The notes beneath the pieces are model-generated. The model was not told the origin of the DNA, ran no database searches, and saw nothing but the letters and a program-made list of their open reading frames with translations. Both the position numbers and the translations under genes were made by a program. From Chromobacterium rhizoryzae (lineage in GTDB: Bacteria > Pseudomonadota > Gammaproteobacteria > Burkholderiales > Chromobacteriaceae), in the NCBI RefSeq assembly GCF_020544465.1, contig NZ_CP066126.1:3596001-3660000 (forward strand): DNA of 64,000 nucleotides, written 5' to 3'. This document shows, in pieces, positions 8,675 to 17,106 of the stretch (positions within the stretch are counted from its first letter, which is position 1; every line of letters begins with the position of its first letter).

Positions 8675-9820
8675 TCATTTGGCCTCCGTCACGCGGCGTC
8701 TGACATAGTGATTGAACAACACCGCCATCAGCAGCATCAGGCCGAGGAAGACGCGGAACCAGTCCGAGTTGATATTGGTGTAGGTGATGCCGATCTGCAC
8801 CACGCCGAAGATCAGCGCGCCGAAGCAGGCGCCCACCACCGAGCCGTAGCCGCCGGTGAGCAGACAGCCGCCGATCACCGCGGCGATGATGGCCTCGAAC
8901 TCCTTTTGCAGGCCGCGGTCCGCGGCGGCGGAGCCCACATCGCACACTTGCAGCACCGCGAACAGGCAGGCGCAGAAGGCGGTGAACATGAACAGGCCTA
9001 TCTTCACCTGCTTGACCGGCACCCCCACGTTCTTGGCGGCGTTGGCGTCGCCGCCGGCGGCGAAGATCCAGTTGCCGATCCGGGTGCGCGCCAGCACGAA
9101 GGCCGCGATCGCCGCCAGCGCCAGCCACCACAGCAGCACCTTGGGCACGCCGGCCGCCGCCGCGCCGCCGTCCGGCAGGGAGGCGATGGCGCCGATGCCG
9201 GCCAGCCAGTGGAACAGGCCGGCGCCGACATGGCCGACGAACAGCCATTGCGCCAGCGGGTCCGCCGCCGCCAGATCGCCGACGCCGCTGACGATGGTGC
9301 GGTTAGCGAACAGAATGGACAGCGCCAGCGTCAGGCCGCGCAGGATGAACAGAAAAGCCAGGGTGACGATGAAGGACGGCAACCGGGTCTTGAGCACCAG
9401 ATAGCCGTTGAGCCAGCCCACCGCCAGCGAACCGGCGAAGGCGAACAGGACGGCCAGCCAGAACGGCCAGCCGAAGTACAGCGGCGGGATCGCCACCATC
9501 ATGCCGGCGAAGCCTATCATCGAGCCCAGGCTCAGATCGAACTCGCCGGCTATCATCAGCAGGCAGGCGCCGATGGCGATGATGCCGAGATAGGCCGCCA
9601 CCTGCGACCAGTTGACGATGCCGTCCACGGCGAACATGCCGGAACCGCCGGCGCCGACGCCGAACACCGCGAACACCAGCGCCGCGCCGGCGACGGCGGC
9701 GAATTCCGGCCGTCCCATCAGCCGGTCGAACAGCGACAGCCGCCGCACTCTTTCATCGTCGCCGGGCGGCGCCATGCGGATGCCCGCGGCCTTGCCCGGG
9801 CTGGCCTTGCTCATGCTCAT
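8675..9820 (-). CDS. Sugar (inositol) ABC transporter permease
   Basis: This 381-residue inner-membrane protein of the branched-chain/ribose permease family has about 8-10 hydrophobic segments. Family marks are LLMIAGEFDLSLGSMIGF in the first half, LPSFIVTLAFLFILRGLTLA, the cytoplasmic loop GGDANAAKNVGVPV and the C-terminal IIAAVIGGCLLTGGYGSVVG. A Gly/Ala-rich stretch at ~190-230 sits between membrane segments, as in other inositol-type permeases. It starts at 9820 after GAGGAG. It lies between the binding-protein and ATPase genes on the same strand. Confidence 0.88.
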   Translation of the reverse strand: MSMSKASPGKAAGIRMAPPGDDERVRRLSLFDRLMGRPEFAAVAGAALVFAVFGVGAGGSGMFAVDGIVNWSQVAAYLGIIAIGACLLMIAGEFDLSLGSMIGFAGMMVAIPPLYFGWPFWLAVLFAFAGSLAVGWLNGYLVLKTRLPSFIVTLAFLFILRGLTLALSILFANRTIVSGVGDLAAADPLAQWLFVGHVGAGLFHWLAGIGAIASLPDGGAAAAGVPKVLLWWLALAAIAAFVLARTRIGNWIFAAGGDANAAKNVGVPVKQVKIGLFMFTAFCACLFAVLQVCDVGSAAADRGLQKEFEAIIAAVIGGCLLTGGYGSVVGACFGALIFGVVQIGITYTNINSDWFRVFLGLMLLMAVLFNHYVRRRVTEAK

Positions 9821-9883
9821 AGCTATGCTCCTCGCCCCGCAGCCGTCGCGGCGCCGGGCGTCAGATCCATCGGGAAACGGCGG

Positions 9884-10927
9884 TCAGCGGAACTGCCCGG
9901 CGTACTTCTCCACTTTGGCGATATTGTCCTTGGTGACGAAGCCGGGGCCGGAGTTGATGTGGCGGCCCTTGTAGAGGGGGGCCAGCCCGTACTCCCTCAG
10001 CCGGGCCTGGAATTTGGGGTTGGCCTTGAGCGCCGCTTCCACCTTGACCGGGTCCGCGGTCTTGTCGCGTTTCATGATGGCCAGCGCCGCCACCGGGATA
10101 TAGCCCTGCAGATAGGGTTGCTGGTCGATGGCGAACTTGACGGTGCCGTCCTTGATCGCCTTGGAAATGTCCTCGGACAGGTCGAAGGTGGCGAAGTAGA
10201 GCTTGCCGGCCAGGCCCATCTTCTTCACCGCCTTGATCGCCGGACTGGCCGAGGTCGGCCCCAGCGTCAGCAGCGCCTGGGTGCCGGGATTGTTGCGCAG
10301 ATAGGCGCTGACCTTGCTTTCGATGCCGGTGGGGTCGTCGCCGGCGTCCAGCGTGGATTTGCGCACATCGGCGCCGATGGCGTCGGCGAAGCCCTTGCAG
10401 CGCTCGAAGGAGGCCGGATTGGTGGCGTAGTGGTTGACGCAGAGGAAGCTCTTGATGCCGGCGGCCTTGGCCTGCTTGCCGGAATCGAAGCCGGCGTCGT
10501 ATTCCGGCTGGCCGACGTGCAGCAAGGCGCCCAGGCTTTCGCTTTGCTTGACGGTGCCGGAATTGATGGTGACCAGCGGAATCTTCTTGGCCACCACCTG
10601 GCCCAGCGGCCGCTTCAGCACATCGTAATCGGCGATGCTGGCGATCACGCCGTCGTAATTGCGCGCCGCCGCCTGTTCGATCAAGCGCGCCATATCGGCC
10701 AGGTCGCCATTGGGCGGATTGCGGTAATCCACCTGCACGTTGAAGTCCTCGCCGGCCTGCTTGATCGCGTTCTTGATGGTGTTCCACCAGGCGTCGGAAT
10801 CCGGCGCGTGGCTGACCAGCACGAAACGGGCATCGGCCGCCAGCGCCGGCTGGGCCAGCGCGCAGAGCGCCAGCGCCGCTGCGGGCAGAGCCCGCCTCCA
10901 CTTACACTTCCAGGATCGCTGCTGCAT
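9884..10927 (-). CDS. Periplasmic sugar (inositol) substrate-binding protein
   Basis: This 347-residue protein has a signal peptide (residues 1-~31, MQQRSWKCKWRRALPAAALA... ending ALAADA) and a type I periplasmic-binding fold (Peripla_BP_4 type): ARFVLVSHAPDSDAWWNTIK, then QAAARNYDGVIASIADYDVL, IPLVTINSGT and FATFDLSEDISKAIKDG. The start at 10927 is chosen because of AAGGAGG just upstream and the signal peptide. It is the first gene of the transporter run and is divergent from the rpiR-type regulator at 11132. Inositol as ligand is inferred from the neighbourhood. Confidence 0.87.
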   Translation of the reverse strand: MQQRSWKCKWRRALPAAALALCALAQPALAADARFVLVSHAPDSDAWWNTIKNAIKQAGEDFNVQVDYRNPPNGDLADMARLIEQAAARNYDGVIASIADYDVLKRPLGQVVAKKIPLVTINSGTVKQSESLGALLHVGQPEYDAGFDSGKQAKAAGIKSFLCVNHYATNPASFERCKGFADAIGADVRKSTLDAGDDPTGIESKVSAYLRNNPGTQALLTLGPTSASPAIKAVKKMGLAGKLYFATFDLSEDISKAIKDGTVKFAIDQQPYLQGYIPVAALAIMKRDKTADPVKVEAALKANPKFQARLREYGLAPLYKGRHINSGPGFVTKDNIAKVEKYAGQFR

Positions 10928-11039
10928 CTCTCTCCTCCTTCTTCTCCGCCGGCCCATCGTGGGGCCCGCTATGGTGTCGGCCGCGGCCGCTGTCGGCGCC
11001 GGGCGTGAAATCACCTTAAGAGCTTTCGCTCTATTCTGC

Positions 11040-11131
11040 AAATAATTTTCCAAATATGTTTTTCAATAGAAATTTATTTTCGAATATCGACACAAAACGT
11101 ATACTGGCCAAAACCTTAGGAAAGCCCGCCC
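11040..11131. promoter_or_regulatory. Divergent control region between the transporter and the iol regulator
   Basis: This AT-rich segment carries three similar words in the same orientation: TTTTCCAAATA (11046-11056), TTTTTCAATA (11059-11068) and TTTTCGAATA (11077-11086). It also has an inverted GAAA-N5-TTTC (11069-11081). TATACT at 11100-11105 could be a -10 for the rightward gene. The words are candidate operators for the adjacent RpiR-type regulator; this is inference only. Confidence 0.4.
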
Positions 11132-11998
11132 ATGGCCAACACCGCCCCCGCCGAGGAATTGATGCAGCGCATCGCCGCCGAATACGACACGCTGAGCAAG
11201 CAGCTGAAAGTGATTGCCGGCTACGTGGAGCAGCACCGGGGCACGCTGATGCTGCAGCGCATTACCGACATCGCCCAGGCTTGCGAGGTGCAGCCTTCGG
11301 CCATCGTCCGCTTCGCCCAGCGCTTCGGCTTTGCCGGCTTTTCCGATATGCAGGCCGTGTTCCGTGACGCATTTACGCCACAGGGCGCGCCGCAGCCCAA
11401 TTACCGCCAGCGCATCCAGAGCCTGATCGCCAGCCGCGACGAGCAGCGCTCCGCCGCCGGCATGACCCGGGACTTCATCGCCGCCTGCCAGCAAGGCCTG
11501 CAGGAACTGGACGCCGCGCTGGACGAGGCGCAGCTGGAGGCGGCGGTGGAACTGCTGCTGAACGCCGACAACATCTACGTGACCGGGGTGCGGCGCATGT
11601 TTCCCATCGCCTCCTACATCGCCTACGCCTTGCAGCACACCGCCAAGAAAGTGCATCTGCTGTCCGGCCTGGGCGGCATGTTTCCGCAGCAAATCCGCAG
11701 CATTGGCGAACAAGACGTGCTGATCGCCATCAGCTTCCAGCCCTACGGCAAGGAAAGCCGCTATTGCGCGCGGGTGGCGGCGCAGCACAAGGCCCGGCAA
11801 TTGGTGATCACCGACAGCCAGCTCAGCCCGCTGGCGCGCGGGGCCGACGCGGTATTGACGGTCAGGGAAGGCTCGGCCTTCTCCTTCCGTTCGCTGACCA
11901 GCACCATCTGCCTGTGCCAGGCGCTGTTCATCGCGCTGGCCTGCCGGCTGGAGCTGAACATAGAAGAAACCAAGGAGACTGGAGGATATGATGATTGA
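11132..11998 (+). CDS. RpiR/MurR-family transcriptional regulator of inositol genes
   Basis: This 288-residue protein has an N-terminal RpiR-type helix-turn-helix (residues ~10-80, IAGYVEQHRGTLMLQRITDIA and SAIVRFAQRFGFAGFSDMQ) and a C-terminal SIS sugar-phosphate-binding domain (residues ~130-270, NIYVTGVRRMFPIASYIAYAL, DVLIAISFQPYGKESRY). IolR-type RpiR proteins repress inositol genes and respond to a pathway intermediate. The divergent position supports that role here. The ORF overlaps iolG by 11 bp, so the regulator and dehydrogenase are probably co-translated. Confidence 0.85.
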   Translation: MANTAPAEELMQRIAAEYDTLSKQLKVIAGYVEQHRGTLMLQRITDIAQACEVQPSAIVRFAQRFGFAGFSDMQAVFRDAFTPQGAPQPNYRQRIQSLIASRDEQRSAAGMTRDFIAACQQGLQELDAALDEAQLEAAVELLLNADNIYVTGVRRMFPIASYIAYALQHTAKKVHLLSGLGGMFPQQIRSIGEQDVLIAISFQPYGKESRYCARVAAQHKARQLVITDSQLSPLARGADAVLTVREGSAFSFRSLTSTICLCQALFIALACRLELNIEETKETGGYDD

Positions 11999-12986
11999 CG
12001 CAGCGCTGTTCGGAGCCGGCCGCATCGGCAAGATCCACGCCGCCAACCTAGCCCGCCTGCCGGGCATGCGGCTCAAATACGTGGTGGACAGCCACGCGCC
12101 GGCGGCGCGGGAGCTGGCCGCCGCCCACGGCGCCGAGGCCTGCGCCGCGGAACAAGCGCTGGACGATCCGGCAGTGCGCGCCGTGGTCATCGCCTCCAGC
12201 ACCGACACCCACGCCGAGCTGATCCTGGCCGCCGCCGCGCGCGGCAAGGCCATCTTCTGCGAAAAACCGGTGGACCTGGAGCTGGAGCGCGCGCGCCAGT
12301 GCGCCCAGGCGGTGGCCGCGGCCGGCGTGCCCTGCCTGATCGGCTTCCAGCGCCGCTACGACCCCACCTTCGCCGCGCTCAAGGCCAGGCTGGCCGCCGG
12401 CGAGATCGGCGCGCCGGAAATGCTGATCGTCACCAGCCGCGACCCCGGCGCGCCGCCGCTGGACTATATCCGCCGCTCCGGCGGCATCTTCAAGGACATG
12501 CTGATCCACGACTTCGACATCTGCCGCTGGATTCTGGACGACGAAGTCCTCAGCGTGCACGCAAGCGCCAGCGCGCTGAGCGACCCGGCCATCGCCGCCG
12601 CCGGCGACGCCGACAGCGCGGCGGTGACGCTGCGCACCCGCCAGGGCCGGCTGTGCCAGATCAACACCAGCCGCCGCGCCGCCTACGGCTACGACCAGCG
12701 CTTCGAAGTGCTGGGCAGCCGCGGCATGCTGCAGGCCGGCAACCACCGGCCCACCGAGGTGATCGCCTACGGCGAGCGCGCTGTGGCCGTCGACCTGCCG
12801 GAGCCCTTCTTCCTGGAGCGCTACCGCCAGGCCTACGCCGCCGAGATGGCCCACTTCCTGGAGGTGATCCGCGACGGCGCCGCGCCGCGCACCACGGTGG
12901 AGGACGGCGTGCGCGCGCTGGAACTGGCCGACGGCGCCACCCGCTCCTGGCGCTCGGGTCAGGTCGTCGAATTGGATCAGGTCTAA
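11988..12986 (+). CDS. iolG: Inositol 2-dehydrogenase
   Basis: This 332-residue Gfo/Idh/MocA oxidoreductase has an N-terminal Rossmann motif GAGRIGKIHAANLAR, the family EKP motif (FCEKPVDLELERA, ~residue 90) and the catalytic-region stretch GGIFKDMLIHDFDICRW (~165-181), with the Lys/Asp/His set typical of inositol dehydrogenases. It oxidises myo-inositol to 2-keto-myo-inositol with NAD, the first step feeding IolE. Its stop codon (12984-12986) is also the left edge of a repeat element. Confidence 0.88.
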   Translation: MMIDAALFGAGRIGKIHAANLARLPGMRLKYVVDSHAPAARELAAAHGAEACAAEQALDDPAVRAVVIASSTDTHAELILAAAARGKAIFCEKPVDLELERARQCAQAVAAAGVPCLIGFQRRYDPTFAALKARLAAGEIGAPEMLIVTSRDPGAPPLDYIRRSGGIFKDMLIHDFDICRWILDDEVLSVHASASALSDPAIAAAGDADSAAVTLRTRQGRLCQINTSRRAAYGYDQRFEVLGSRGMLQAGNHRPTEVIAYGERAVAVDLPEPFFLERYRQAYAAEMAHFLEVIRDGAAPRTTVEDGVRALELADGATRSWRSGQVVELDQV

Positions 12987-13128
12987 GAGCCTGTTCACAA
13001 TCTCGCGAGCAAGAGCGAGACAAGGCGTTGCGGCTGAGAAAGCGGAATGTACAAATGGTACATGAGCATTTCGAAGGTGTTTTCAACGCCGTATCGCCGA
13101 CGCACAGCAGATCGTGAACAGGTTCCAA
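12984..13128. mobile_element. MITE-like element, family A, forward copy 1
   Basis: Ends are GAGCCTGTTCACAATC on the left and GATCGTGAACAGGTTC on the right, an imperfect inverted pair. The core carries GAATGTAC/GGTACATGAGCATTTCG. The left flank TAA is the iolG stop codon; the right flank is CAA, so the direct repeat is slightly eroded. It separates iolG from the second dehydrogenase. Confidence 0.7.
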
Positions 13129-13147
13129 CTCAACAGGGAGGCTTGTC

Positions 13148-14164
13148 ATGTCTACATTAAACCTCGGTGTCGCCGGCCTGGGCCGGCTGGGCCGCCGCCA
13201 CGCGCTCAATCTGCGCGAGCGCATCGTCGGCGCGCGCCTGATCGCCGTCTGCTCGCCGCTGCCGGAAGAGCTGGACTGGGCTCGCCGGGAACTGCCCGAC
13301 GCCGCCGGCCACGCGGCGCTGGAGGGCCTGCTTGCCCAACCGGGGCTGGACGCGGTGCTGCTGGCCACGCCCACCGCGCTGCACGCCGAGCAGATCATCG
13401 CCTGCCTGGACGCGGGCAAACACGTGTTCTGCGAAAAGCCGCTGGCGCTGAATCTGGAGGACTGCCTGCGAGTGGAGCGCGCTGCCGCCCGCCGCCCGGA
13501 GCTCAAGGCCATGGTGGGTTTCGTGCGCCGCTTCGACCCCAGCTACCAGGACGCCGCCGCCAAGCTGGCGCAGGGCCTGGTGGGCCGGCCCTATCTGGTG
13601 CGCTCGCAAACCTGCGATCTCAACGACGACAGCGGCTTCTTCGTGCAATTCGCCCCCGCCAGCGGCGGCATCTTCATGGATTGCAGCATCCACGACATCG
13701 ATCTGGCGCGCTGGCTACTGGGCGCGCCGCGTCCGTTGCGGGTATGGGCCAGCGGCGTCAACGCGGTGCACGGCGCGCTGGCACAATACGGCGACGTGGA
13801 CAACGGCGTGGCGATGTGCGAGTTCGAGGACGGCAAGCTGGCCTGCTTCTACGCCTCGCGCACTCAGGCCCACGGCCATGAAACGCTGACCGAGATCTTC
13901 GCCACCCAGGGCCGGCTGAGCGTGGGCGCCAACCCGCGCGCCAACCGCGTGGAGATCAGCGACCGCCACGGCGTGCGCAATGAATGCGTGACGGATTTCT
14001 ATCAGCGCTTCGCCGAAGCCTTCACGCTGGAGCTGCAGCACTTCGTCGACGCCGCGCGCCTGGACCTGCCGCTGGCCTTGAGCCTGGCCGACGCCCGCGA
14101 AGCCACCCGCATCGGCCTGGCCATCGCGGAGGCCTTGAGGACCCGGCAGGCGGTGGAGTTGTAA
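13148..14164 (+). CDS. Second Gfo/Idh/MocA oxidoreductase (probable inositol-type dehydrogenase)
   Basis: This 338-residue paralogue of iolG has the Rossmann motif GVAGLGRLGRRHALNLRE, EKP (FCEKPLALNLEDCL, ~residue 96) and GGIFMDCSIHDIDLARW (~176-192). In this protein the residue aligned with the IolG Lys of GGIFKDM is Met. GGGAGG precedes the ATG. It may act on scyllo- or D-chiro-inositol or on a keto-inositol, as second dehydrogenases in iol clusters often do; the substrate cannot be read from sequence. Its TAA stop (14162-14164) is the left flank of a family B element. Confidence 0.75.
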   Translation: MSTLNLGVAGLGRLGRRHALNLRERIVGARLIAVCSPLPEELDWARRELPDAAGHAALEGLLAQPGLDAVLLATPTALHAEQIIACLDAGKHVFCEKPLALNLEDCLRVERAAARRPELKAMVGFVRRFDPSYQDAAAKLAQGLVGRPYLVRSQTCDLNDDSGFFVQFAPASGGIFMDCSIHDIDLARWLLGAPRPLRVWASGVNAVHGALAQYGDVDNGVAMCEFEDGKLACFYASRTQAHGHETLTEIFATQGRLSVGANPRANRVEISDRHGVRNECVTDFYQRFAEAFTLELQHFVDAARLDLPLALSLADAREATRIGLAIAEALRTRQAVEL

Positions 14165-14533
14165 GAGCCTGTTCACGATCTTTTGTAGGTGTGGTTAAGC
14201 GTTGCTAGATACGTAGGAGACCATGTATCCGACGCGCCCCGGGTCCCTTCAAGCCTGCCGACGGGTGGCAGGCCCGAGGTCTTAAGCGGCTGCCCTGTTT
14301 GAGCGATTTGACGTTAGCAAATCGCGAGTTCAGCCGCGCCTCGGGCCTGACGGGAACCGGCGGGAAGCCGCAGGCCAGGCTTGCAGGGCGGCCTTTGGGG
14401 TAAAGGGGAATTTGGCCGCGCAAATTCCCCTTTCCGTTCGCCGGGCGGAACCGGCCCTAAATCATCATCCGCGTAGCGGATTCAATGCTTTGAACAAGAC
14501 TTCCGATCGGAAAAGATCGTGAACAGGCTCTAA
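14162..14533. mobile_element. MITE-like element, family B (long core), copy 1
   Basis: The left end is GAGCCTGTTCACGATC and the right end GATCGTGAACAGGCTC. Both flanks are TAA (14162-14164, a stop codon, and 14531-14533). The ~340-bp core differs from family A. A block of about 70 bases (near 14235-14305, GCGCCCCGGGTCCCTTCAAG onward) recurs inverted in the element at 28232-28445. A further end-like sequence (GAACCTGTTTACG) follows directly at 14534. The 72-codon ORF inside looks spurious. Confidence 0.65.
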
Positions 14534-14813
14534 GAACCTGTTTACGCTCTGCCGCGCGCCGGCGGGAGCAAGGAAGAAAGACGTGAAAACCGCTTGCCTC
14601 GCGGTCGCCGCAAAGGCGTGAGCACCTTCAAAACTACCGCGCCGGGGGGCTTGCCGCCGGCGCGGCGATACCCTATCGTCCTACTCCTTTTCACCAAAAC
14701 AAAACCATGACGATGACGATGGACTGGCCGGGTTTCATCACGCCGACATCCGCGCATCCGATCATGGCGTCGCGCCAACGCCCATTGCGAACCACCCTAT
14801 ATAAGGAGAAGCC
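14534..14813. other. Intergenic region upstream of glpQ
   Basis: After an end-like fragment of the repeat family (14534-14550), I see no gene in this ~260-base stretch. A glpQ ribosome-binding site (AAGGAG) lies at its right end. A GC-rich GCGCCGGGGGGCTTGCCGCC segment near 14640-14660 could fold. Confidence 0.4.
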
Positions 14814-15890
14814 ATGTCATTCGCTTGCAAACCCCTGCTCGCCGCCGTCGCGCTGGCCATCGGTCTGGCCGCGTCCGCCCAGGCCGCGGACAAAATCGTC
14901 ATCGCCCACCGCGGCGCCAGCGGCTACCTGCCGGAACACACGCTGCCGTCCAAGGCGCTGGCCTACGCCCAGGGCGCGGACTATCTGGAGCAGGACCTGG
15001 TGATGACCAAGGACGACAGGCTGGTCGTGCTGCATGACCATTACCTGGACCGCGTCACCGACGTGGCCGAACGCTTTCCCGAGCGCGGGCGCAAGGACGG
15101 ACGCTATTACGCGATCGACTTCACCCTGGCCGAAATCAAATCGCTGCGCTTCACCGAAGGCTTCGACATCGACAAGGGCGTCAAGCGTCAGAGCTATCCC
15201 GGCCGCTTCCCCATGGGCAAGTCCGATTTCCGCATCCACACTTTTGAAGAGGAAATCGAGTTCATCCAGGGCCTGAACCACTCCACCGGCCGCAATATCG
15301 GCATCTATCCGGAGATCAAGGCGCCGTGGTTCCATCGCCAGGAAGGCAAGGACATCACGGTGAAGGCGCTGGAAGTGCTCAAGCGCTACGGCTACACCGG
15401 CAAGAACGACAAGGTCTACCTGCAGTGCTTCGACTTCAACGAACTGAAGCGCATCAAGACCGAGCTGATGCCCAAGGCCGGCATGGACCTCAAGCTGGTG
15501 CAGCTGATCGCTTACACCGACTGGCAGGAAACCTTCGAACAGAACGCCGCCGGTCAGTGGGTGAACTACAACTACGACTGGATGTTCCGTCCGGAAGGCA
15601 TGAAGGAAATCGCCAAGTACGCCGACGGCATCGGCCCGCAATACCCGATGCTGATAGACAAGGCCTCCGCCCCGGGCAAGATCAAGCTCACCGGCATGGG
15701 CCGCGCCGCGCACGCCAACGGCCTGGTGATCCATCCCTACACCCTGCGCAAGGACGCGCTGCCGGCCTACGCCAAGAATATGGACCAGTTGCTGGACGCG
15801 GTGTACAACCGCGCCCAGGTGGACGGCGCCTTCAGCGACTTCCCGGACCTGGCGGTCGACTTCCTGCGCCGTCAGAAACAGCACCGCTAA
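14814..15890 (+). CDS. glpQ: Periplasmic glycerophosphodiester phosphodiesterase
   Basis: This 358-residue enzyme hydrolyses glycerophosphodiesters to glycerol-3-phosphate and an alcohol. A signal peptide (1-24, ending ASAQA) precedes the GDPD TIM barrel: HRGASGYLPEHT with catalytic His32/Arg33, EQDLVMTKDDRLVVLHDHYLDRVT with a second catalytic His, and IYPEIKAPWFH. The length matches GlpQ (~355). The start at 14814 has AAGGAG 6 nt upstream. It appears monocistronic; an insertion element begins on its stop codon. Confidence 0.93.
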   Translation: MSFACKPLLAAVALAIGLAASAQAADKIVIAHRGASGYLPEHTLPSKALAYAQGADYLEQDLVMTKDDRLVVLHDHYLDRVTDVAERFPERGRKDGRYYAIDFTLAEIKSLRFTEGFDIDKGVKRQSYPGRFPMGKSDFRIHTFEEEIEFIQGLNHSTGRNIGIYPEIKAPWFHRQEGKDITVKALEVLKRYGYTGKNDKVYLQCFDFNELKRIKTELMPKAGMDLKLVQLIAYTDWQETFEQNAAGQWVNYNYDWMFRPEGMKEIAKYADGIGPQYPMLIDKASAPGKIKLTGMGRAAHANGLVIHPYTLRKDALPAYAKNMDQLLDAVYNRAQVDGAFSDFPDLAVDFLRRQKQHR

Positions 15891-16005
15891 GAGCCGCTAA
15901 CAAAACCCCTGATCCGGCGTTGCGCCTCCTTGTCGTACGACTTGTACTGCCTGCGTCGGCGCGCCTTGGCTCAGGTTCTCTGCGAGCTTTTGTTAGCGGC
16001 CCTAA
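15888..16005. mobile_element. MITE-like element, family C (GCCGCTAACAAAA ends)
   Basis: Ends are GAGCCGCTAACAAAA and TTTTGTTAGCGGCCC, an inverted pair, with TAA on both sides (15888-15890, the glpQ stop, and 16003-16005). The core GCGTTGCGCCTCCTTGTCGT... recurs inverted at 8595-8644. The ends share the outer GAGCC and the TAA flanks with families A and B, which suggests one mobilising enzyme. Confidence 0.65.
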
Positions 16006-16314
16006 GCGCGCGTTCCGAAGCCGGTAGCCGCCGGCTGTCAACGCCAGAGCCGGGCCGGCCCAAAGCCAGCCTGGGCTCTGCCTGCCGCATGCACGCGCTC
16101 ACCGAAATAAGCCTCAAGTTTCCGCGGGCCCGGCCGAAAATATGGCCATACTGAGGTAAGGCAGCCCTCGGTGTCCTTGCGCCCGCTGCGCAAGCCCCCA
16201 ACAACACAGCAGATTCAGACCAGGTCGACCAACACCAACAGCGCCTTGGGCATGAAGGCGTCGCGCCGCTTCCGGCCGTCGATCGCAACCGCCCTTTCCG
16301 CTTAGGAGCGCACT
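16006..16314. other. Intergenic region upstream of the DUF5610 genes
   Basis: No gene recognised. The right end carries TAGGAG upstream of the ATG at 16315. The rest probably holds the promoter, which I could not place. Confidence 0.35.
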
Positions 16315-16953
16315 ATGTCCGTCAATTCCGTGAACAACCCGTCCGTCGGCAGTCAGCTCAGCGCCAGCGTCCAGCAGAGCCAGACCAGCAGCAGCGGCCA
16401 GAACGTCAGCAGCACCGTCACCGCGCGCAATCAATTGAACGCGCGGCTGGTGGCCAATCTGGACGTTTCCACCAACGCCGACGGCAAATCGCTGTCCCTG
16501 CTCTACCGCACCGCCATCGACAGCATCAACCAGATCCTGGCCGATCAGCTGAACGGCGGCGGCGACGCCCAGGCCGCGTCCGACGGCCAGAGCGCCCAGG
16601 GCGCGCAGCAAACGCCCAACATCCTGCAACAGAAGATGAGCGAGGACAATTCTCCGGAAGGCACGTCCCAGCGCATCCTGTCCGGCGCGCTCAGCTTCTT
16701 CAGCACCTACGCCAAGCAACATCCGGAACTGAGCCAGGAAGAGCAGGCCAAGAACTTTGTCGACATCGTGCGCGGCGGCTTCGAGAAAGGCTATGCCGAG
16801 GCCGTGGACGTCCTCAACGGCCTCAAGGTGTTCAACGGCAATATCGCCGACGAGATCAAGAAAACCCGCGATCTGGTCAACAAGGGCTTTGACGACTTCG
16901 TCGCCAGCATGAAGCCCAAGACCCAGAGCGACGCCGCCGCGGCAACAAGCTGA
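16315..16953 (+). CDS. DUF5610-type protein
   Basis: This 212-residue protein has no signal peptide. The first ~50 residues are rich in Ser, Gln and Asn and look disordered. The C-terminal part (about 115-200) has the DUF5610 pattern: FFSTYAKQHPELSQEEQAKN, FVDIVRGGFEKGYAEAVDVL, then KKTRDLVNKGFDDFVAS. The function of the domain is unknown to me. TAGGAG precedes the ATG. A second, shorter gene with a related C-terminus lies 153 bp downstream. Confidence 0.7.
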   Translation: MSVNSVNNPSVGSQLSASVQQSQTSSSGQNVSSTVTARNQLNARLVANLDVSTNADGKSLSLLYRTAIDSINQILADQLNGGGDAQAASDGQSAQGAQQTPNILQQKMSEDNSPEGTSQRILSGALSFFSTYAKQHPELSQEEQAKNFVDIVRGGFEKGYAEAVDVLNGLKVFNGNIADEIKKTRDLVNKGFDDFVASMKPKTQSDAAAATS

Positions 16954-17106
16954 CGGTTAAAACTGAATGCAGCGTTAAATTAAAAATAAAGTTTTCCCCG
17001 ACCATGCCGAAAATAGGTCATGGCCGGGGAAGCGAAACAGATCCGCACCGCGTTTCCGACCGAACGCCGCCAGCCAGACCGGCGGCATGCTCGCAAGGAG
17101 ACCGTC

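Noticed and set aside
8707..8860. CRISPR array or phage/IS transposase anywhere in the window
   Set aside because: No regularly spaced direct repeats and no transposase, integrase or phage structural gene were seen. The repeated elements are dispersed and non-coding.
8708..11008. Very long plus-strand ORF (766 codons) across the transporter genes
   Set aside because: It is the antisense shadow of the permease and binding-protein genes, with His/Arg/Gln-rich translation and no family motif. Similar antisense ORFs over iolD, iolC, rimO, serS and others were dropped for the same reason.
14205..14423. 72-codon ORF inside the long repeat element
   Set aside because: Part of its sequence recurs only in the other family B element, without a conserved start, so it is repeat sequence rather than a gene.
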